Shown: piece by piece, positions 6,134-10,218 of the stretch | Layout: every line of letters starts with the position of its first letter | Position numbering within the stretch: position 1 is the stretch's first letter | Assembly: GCA_964405075.1 (NCBI GenBank) | Contig: CAYOMP010000103.1 | Coordinates: 1 to 10,218 of the forward strand | Direction of reading: 5' to 3' | DNA: 10,218 nucleotides | From: CAYOMP01 sp964405075 | Lineage (GTDB): Bacteria; Bacillota; Clostridia; Lachnospirales; Lachnospiraceae | Made by a program: the position numbers and the translations under genes | Notes under the pieces: generated by a model | Databases searched by the model: none | Seen by the model: the letters and a program-made list of their open reading frames with translations, nothing else | What the model was told of the DNA's origin: nothing

Positions 6134-7753
6134 ATGAGAAGAAAGAGACAAATTAGAAAAAGAATAGCAATAATTCTAGGAGTAACATTAATAGCTGTAT
6201 TAGCACTATATGTAGGATTATCTATATTTTATAATTCTCATTTCTTTCCCAAAACAGTTATTAATGGAATAGATGCATCAAATAAAACAGTAGATAAAGT
6301 GAAGGAGTTGATGCAGCAAGAGCTTCAGGGATATGAATTGATTATACTAGAGCGAGATGATGTTAAAGAATGTATCGGTAGCACAGAGATTGATATGGAA
6401 TTGATTTTTGACGGAAGTCTGGAGAGGACATTAGCCGATCAAAATGGTTTTGCATGGGTAACAGCATTTGCCAAAAATGAAAGTAAAGAAATGGCAAAGG
6501 CTGTGGCTTATAATGAGAGCAAACTAATAAAAAAATTGGAATCCTTAGATTGCTTTGACAGTGAAAAGGTAATTGAGCCAAAAGATGCCAGCTTGTCAGA
6601 ATACATATCTGGTGAGGGGTATAGTATTACAAAAGAAGAAAAAGGAACGTTACTAGATAAAGATAAGGTTATCAATGTAGTAGAGCAAGCTATTGTTTCA
6701 TTAGAAAGTCAAGTTTCATTAGAAGATAATGAATGTTATGCATCCCCTGAAATTCTTTCTGATAATGAAAAATTAGCTGATATGTGTGAAACTGCCAACA
6801 AATATGTTGGTTCGATAATTTCCTATGACTTTGACGGACAAAAAGAAGTAATTAATGGTGATATGATAAAGGACTGGTTAGTATTTGGTGATGATTATTC
6901 AGTTTCCATTGATACAAAAGGTATATCTGACTTTGTAGATGTGATTGGAAAAAGATATAATACTATTTTTACTAAACGAACATTCAAAACCTCTTATGGA
7001 AAAACAATTGAAATAGAAGGTGGAGATTATGGCTGGTGGATGAATAGAGGAGCAGAATGTAATGAATTATTAGAATTAATTCGGGAGGGAGCAGTTGTAG
7101 AACGAAAACCTGTATATTTTCAGGAAGCAGCATCCTTTGGAGAAAATGATTATGGTGATAGTTATATTGAAATCAATTTGACGGCACAGCACTTAATTTT
7201 GTATAAGGATGGAGAAGTAGTACTTCAAACAGATTTTGTATCGGGAAATTCGGCAAAAAATTACAACACAGAAACAGGCACTTTTGGAATAACATATAAA
7301 GAAAGATATGCAACATTAGTCGGTGAAGATTACGAAACACCAGTATTGTATTGGATGCCATTTAATGGCAATGTTGGATTACACGATGCGTCATGGAGAT
7401 ATGAATTTGGTAAGGATTTGTATCAGACCAGTGGTTCTCATGGCTGTATTAATTTACCATGCCAAATGGCAAGAAAAATATATGAAAATATTGAAAAAGG
7501 TATGGCAGTTATTGTATATGAATTACCTGGTTCAGAAAGTAAAGATACTACAACGCAAACCAGTGCAGAAGTGGCAGAAATGGTAAGTCATGGAATTGAT
7601 GAAATTGGTGAGGTTACAGAGAGAAGTAAAAAGGCATTAGAGTGGGCCAGAGCAGCATATAATGAATTGTCAGAAGAAGAAAAGAAATTAGTGACTAATC
7701 TAAATGTATTAGAGGAAGCTGAAAAAGCTTACGCGGCTTTGAAGAAAAATTAG
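6134..7753 (+). CDS. Membrane-anchored L,D-transpeptidase (YkuD domain) with YoaR-like region and C-terminal helical module
   Basis: 539 residues. A basic start (MRRKRQIRKR) and one hydrophobic segment at about 11-33 predict a type II membrane anchor. Residues about 40-330 resemble the PG_binding_4/YoaR-type region that commonly precedes YkuD domains, probably in two copies; the second ends in EGGDYGWWMNRGAE. The YkuD catalytic domain is at about 343-460. Its signature is intact: His417 (LHDASW), then SGSHGCIN with Ser435, His436, Gly437 and the catalytic Cys438. L,D-transpeptidases make 3-3 peptidoglycan cross-links or attach groups to the stem peptide and are sensitive to carbapenems. Residues about 478-539 add a charged helical module (ARAAYNELSEEEKKLVTN) of a kind recurring in Clostridia surface proteins. 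GGAG (6121-6124) lies 9 bases before the ATG. A terminator precedes the gene, so it is probably transcribed alone. Confidence 0.93.
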   Translation: MRRKRQIRKRIAIILGVTLIAVLALYVGLSIFYNSHFFPKTVINGIDASNKTVDKVKELMQQELQGYELIILERDDVKECIGSTEIDMELIFDGSLERTLADQNGFAWVTAFAKNESKEMAKAVAYNESKLIKKLESLDCFDSEKVIEPKDASLSEYISGEGYSITKEEKGTLLDKDKVINVVEQAIVSLESQVSLEDNECYASPEILSDNEKLADMCETANKYVGSIISYDFDGQKEVINGDMIKDWLVFGDDYSVSIDTKGISDFVDVIGKRYNTIFTKRTFKTSYGKTIEIEGGDYGWWMNRGAECNELLELIREGAVVERKPVYFQEAASFGENDYGDSYIEINLTAQHLILYKDGEVVLQTDFVSGNSAKNYNTETGTFGITYKERYATLVGEDYETPVLYWMPFNGNVGLHDASWRYEFGKDLYQTSGSHGCINLPCQMARKIYENIEKGMAVIVYELPGSESKDTTTQTSAEVAEMVSHGIDEIGEVTERSKKALEWARAAYNELSEEEKKLVTNLNVLEEAEKAYAALKKN

Positions 7754-7786
7754 AGGTTACTTGGGAAAATTTTTTGTGATATTTAT

Positions 7787-7916
7787 ATAGAATTTTCATT
7801 TCCAATACATACACGCTTGCGCTTGATACATACGTAACAGTACTAAACTCGCAATAAATTGCTCGTTAAGTGCTGACGTATGTATGACAGTCTGATATGG
7901 AATATGAAAATTCTAT
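7787..7916. repeat. Palindromic non-coding element, copy A
   Basis: A long imperfect hairpin of 130 bases with no open frame of note. Outer arms ATAGAATTTTCAT (7787-7799) and ATGAAAATTCTAT (7904-7916) are perfectly complementary and TTCCA/TGGAA extends them. An inner arm pair ATACATACGT (7826-7835) and ACGTATGTAT (7876-7885) is also perfect, and CAGTACT pairs with AGTGCTG within it. The first 55 bases from 7788 match copy B from 7976 at 46 positions. The distal arm ends in a T-run, so it could end the upstream transcript. A dispersed MITE- or REP-like element is likely. Confidence 0.65.
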
Positions 7917-7976
7917 TTTTAATATGCACAAAAAGATTTTGAACGAATGTGGAGATGGTGAGAGGGAAAATGGAAA

Positions 7977-8171
7977 AGAATTTTCATTTCCAATGCAGAC
8001 ACACTTGCGTTTGATATATACGTAGCGGTGCCATTCGCATTGCGCTTACGCTGCATGCTCATACCGCGCTGTCGCGCTATCAATCTGCATTGGAATGTGC
8101 CTGTCTGTGAGCAAGCTCACGCCATTCAATCCAATGCAGATGCGCACCGCTTGTAGAAACGCGCAAATTCT
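7977..8171. repeat. Palindromic non-coding element, copy B, with GC-rich centre
   Basis: Shares its left 55 bases with copy A (46 identical) and its outer ends AGAATTT (7977-7983) and AAATTCT (8165-8171) are inverted. Inside, TTCCAATGCAGA (7988-7999) pairs perfectly with TCTGCATTGGAA (8084-8095), TTGATA (8011-8016) with TATCAA (8078-8083), and GCGGT (8025-8029) with ACCGC (8063-8067). The right part has the near-perfect palindrome GTGAGC-aa-GCTCAC (8107-8120) and a further copy of CCAATGCAGA at 8131-8140. The centre is strikingly GC-rich for this AT-rich window. No gene is encoded. The 130 bases after it, to 8302, are AT-rich and hold no gene. Confidence 0.6.
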
Positions 8172-8302
8172 AAAATAATAATAAATTATTAGAAAAAAAC
8201 ATAAATAGGAATGAGTTGTGTGATAAAATAGTTGTATATATTTTGAAAACTTGTAATTATTGATTGGTTAAAATTGTGTTGTGCGAGTTATGAGGGATGA
8301 TT

Positions 8303-8431
8303 ATGGGCAGGTTTTTAAATGATTGCAAAGATATTGCAGAATGTATCGTTAATACACTGTTTATAAAAAGAGATGTGTCTGGAATACGTCCATATATTAC
8401 TGATGATATTTCTGATTTCAAGTATGAGTAA
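8303..8431 (+). pseudogene. N-terminal piece of the sensor kinase, separated by a frame change
   Basis: A 42-codon frame starting at an ATG with GAGGG (8292-8296) 6 bases upstream: the only good ribosome site near the kinase. Its product has the look of the first helices of a SnoaL/NTF2-like domain (DIAECIVNTLFIKRDVSGI, then ITDDIS) as found ahead of PAS domains in Lachnospiraceae signalling proteins. It ends at a TAA that overlaps the ATG of the downstream frame (ATGAGTAA, 8424-8431). Dropping one base near 8420 fuses it to the kinase as DDISDF-SMSNQTVCG, continuing the domain. It is either a frameshifted start or sequencing error, or a short upstream cistron coupled to the kinase. Confidence 0.6.
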
Positions 8432-10218
8432 TCAGACTGTTTGTGGTGCGCAAAATGTTATTAAGATGATAAATGTACGAGTTAGTAAAGAGAGCATATT
8501 AAGATATCAGTTATTTAATAAAAAAATCGAAGTGTTGAATTCAACTGATAATATGGCTATTTTTTTATTGGAATTTTCCTTAACCATCTTCAGGGAAAAT
8601 ATGGATTTTGAGTATTTTAATGTTCGAACAACATTTGTAATGGGAAAAGAGGGAGAGTGTGTCAAATGCAACCATATACATTTGACAGTGATTGAGGATG
8701 AGAATGTTCTTAATAGAGCCGGAAGATTTGCATATTTAAGAAAAGCAGTTGATGATAAAACAGAACAAATGAATATGATGCTACAGGCTATTAATGGTGG
8801 ATTTAAGGAAAGCTGGTATGATTCCGAATTTACTTTATTATATGTTAGTGAAGAATTCGTTAAAATGCTTGGATATACTAAGGAAGAATTTGATGAAACC
8901 ATAGAGGATATAGGTTTGAATATTATATATTATTCGGACAGAGAAAGAGTTTGTCAGGAATTAGAAGAAAGCATTAAGTCTTCTAATAATTACTCTGTGG
9001 AATATAGAGTTAGTAAAAAAGATGGAAGTATTATTTGGGTTTTAGAAAGTGGAAAAATTAGTTTAAATGAATATGGTCAAAAAATAATGCATTCCTTGAT
9101 AATGGATATAACTGAAAAAAAGACTATTCAGCTGGAACTTGAAAAAGAACGTCGAAGATATGAAATAGCATTTGAAAGTAGTACAGATATTATTTTTGAA
9201 TATGATGTAGAAAGTGACACATTTATAGGATATCAGAATATTTGTGACGGAGAACGTCATAAATTAGAAAGAACTGTAATAAAAAATTATACAAATGCTA
9301 TTGTTGAACGTAATCTTGTTAAAAAAGAAGATAGAAAAGCAGTTAGTAAGTTCTTTGTGAGTGGCGGTTCTAAAGTAATAGAAGCACGTATGAGAAAAAA
9401 TGGTGCACCTAAGGACCAGTATAGATGGATGCAGGTTAGAGGAACTATAACATATGATGTTGATGCTACACGAAAGGGAATAGTAGGTACCATTAAGGAT
9501 ATTGAGCAGTTTAAAAAAATGGAAGAAGAAAGAAAGGAATTTCGAGATAGATTTGCTATAGCAATAAGTAATTCCTATGATGATGTATATGAAATAAATA
9601 TTGCAAATGGGGAATGTTATGCAATATTTATTGGTAGTGCAGGTATTGAAAAACATGATAAAACAGAATTCTACGAGAGAGCTCGTAGCAAAATTAAAAA
9701 TATTGTAACAGATAATGAGCCAATAAAAGAATTTATAAAACTGTTTGATAATGGATATTTATTAAAACGTTTGGATGAAGAAGGTGGCAGTATATATTGC
9801 GAAGTTCAAAATGCTGATAAATATCCGGAATTGGTATGGAATTCCATTCAGATTACAAAGGCTTCTTGGGATGATAATGTTATTTTGGTATTTTTAAAGA
9901 ATATTGATGAGGTAAAGCGAGAACAAGAGGCTCAAAGAGAGGCATTAAGTGATGCGCTATTAGCAGCACAACGTGCCAATATGGCAAAAACTGACTTCTT
10001 ATCAAGAATGTCCCATGATATTAGAACACCAATGAATGCAGTAATAGGTATGACGGATATAGCTAATAAGTTTATTGACGATAAAGAAAAAGTGCTGGAT
10101 TGTCTCAATAAAATTGATATATCATCTAAGTTTTTAATTGCTTTAATAAATGATATTCTGGATATGTCAAAAATTGAAAGTCAGAAGTTGGTTTTAGAAA
10201 AGAGAAATATTAGCATAA
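8424..10218 (+). CDS. PAS-domain sensor histidine kinase, probably hybrid type (3' end beyond window)
   Basis: An uninterrupted frame of 598 codons from the ATG at 8424 to the window edge with no stop. Residues 1-105 look like the remainder of a SnoaL/NTF2-like domain whose start lies in the preceding frame. PAS-like domains follow at about 118-233 (SWYDSEFTLLYVSEEFVKMLGYTKEEF, ending MDITEKK), 245-360 (YEIAFESSTDIIFEYD, ending GTIKDIEQFKK) and 368-480. A coiled linker leads to a HisKA dimerisation domain with the H-box FLSRMSHDIRTPMNAVIGMT; His531 is the predicted phosphorylation site. The ATPase domain and any receiver domain are outside the window. There is no transmembrane segment, so it should sense a cytoplasmic signal. 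The ATG at 8424 has no ribosome site; other in-frame ATGs at 8373 and 8403 also lack one. Opposite-strand frames here are shadows. Confidence 0.9.
   Translation, partial: MSNQTVCGAQNVIKMINVRVSKESILRYQLFNKKIEVLNSTDNMAIFLLEFSLTIFRENMDFEYFNVRTTFVMGKEGECVKCNHIHLTVIEDENVLNRAGRFAYLRKAVDDKTEQMNMMLQAINGGFKESWYDSEFTLLYVSEEFVKMLGYTKEEFDETIEDIGLNIIYYSDRERVCQELEESIKSSNNYSVEYRVSKKDGSIIWVLESGKISLNEYGQKIMHSLIMDITEKKTIQLELEKERRRYEIAFESSTDIIFEYDVESDTFIGYQNICDGERHKLERTVIKNYTNAIVERNLVKKEDRKAVSKFFVSGGSKVIEARMRKNGAPKDQYRWMQVRGTITYDVDATRKGIVGTIKDIEQFKKMEEERKEFRDRFAIAISNSYDDVYEINIANGECYAIFIGSAGIEKHDKTEFYERARSKIKNIVTDNEPIKEFIKLFDNGYLLKRLDEEGGSIYCEVQNADKYPELVWNSIQITKASWDDNVILVFLKNIDEVKREQEAQREALSDALLAAQRANMAKTDFLSRMSHDIRTPMNAVIGMTDIANKFIDDKEKVLDCLNKIDISSKFLIALINDILDMSKIESQKLVLEKRNISI

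Noticed and set aside
7323..7586. An 87-codon + strand frame inside the transpeptidase gene.
   Set aside because: It is an out-of-frame shadow of the YkuD catalytic domain, which is intact in the main frame.
7787..8171. CRISPR array or rRNA/tRNA gene considered for the repeat region.
   Set aside because: There is no regular repeat-spacer spacing and no tRNA cloverleaf or rRNA signature; the repeats are inverted and of unequal spacing.
8507..9656. Several minus-strand frames of 65-131 codons.
   Set aside because: They are shadows of the continuous + strand kinase frame, which has clear PAS and HisKA motifs.

Overview
The window looks like chromosomal DNA from an anaerobic, spore-forming member of the Clostridia, most likely a Lachnospiraceae relative. 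The basis is the low GC content with AT-rich intergenic DNA, a spoVT gene, a T-box-controlled tyrS, YoaR/YkuD-type wall enzymes, bacterial-microcompartment genes and a PAS-rich sensor kinase of a type common in that family. The family assignment is inference from protein style; no 16S or other marker is present. Every gene I support lies on the + strand.

Layout. At 3-560 is a DUF2442-like protein with a C-terminal DNA-binding-like segment, possibly cut by the window edge. At 709-1251 is spoVT, preceded by a sequence matching the forespore sigma-G promoter consensus and followed by a terminator-like hairpin. At 1698-2444 is a membrane-anchored Amidase_2 (N-acetylmuramoyl-L-alanine amidase). 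At 2527-4041 is a small cluster: an EutS/PduU-type microcompartment shell protein, an EutP/PduV-type GTPase and a GNAT acetyltransferase, with no other microcompartment gene in view. At 4158-5864 is a complete tyrosine T-box system: sigma-A promoter, T-box leader with a UAC specifier, terminator, an extra folded leader segment, then tyrS. At 6134-7753 is a membrane-anchored L,D-transpeptidase with a C-terminal helical module. At 7787-8171 are two related, highly palindromic non-coding elements. At 8303-10218 is a sensor histidine kinase that runs off the right edge. Its N-terminal domain appears split by a one-base frame change at about 8420.

The genes do not form one pathway. Two act on the cell wall (amidase, L,D-transpeptidase), one is a sporulation regulator and one is housekeeping (tyrS). 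The eutS-eutP-GNAT set is the most system-like group, and looks like a satellite locus of a microcompartment encoded elsewhere. The points most worth a second look are that orphan trio, the palindromic element pair, the split kinase start, and the three-way-junction fold between the T-box terminator and tyrS.
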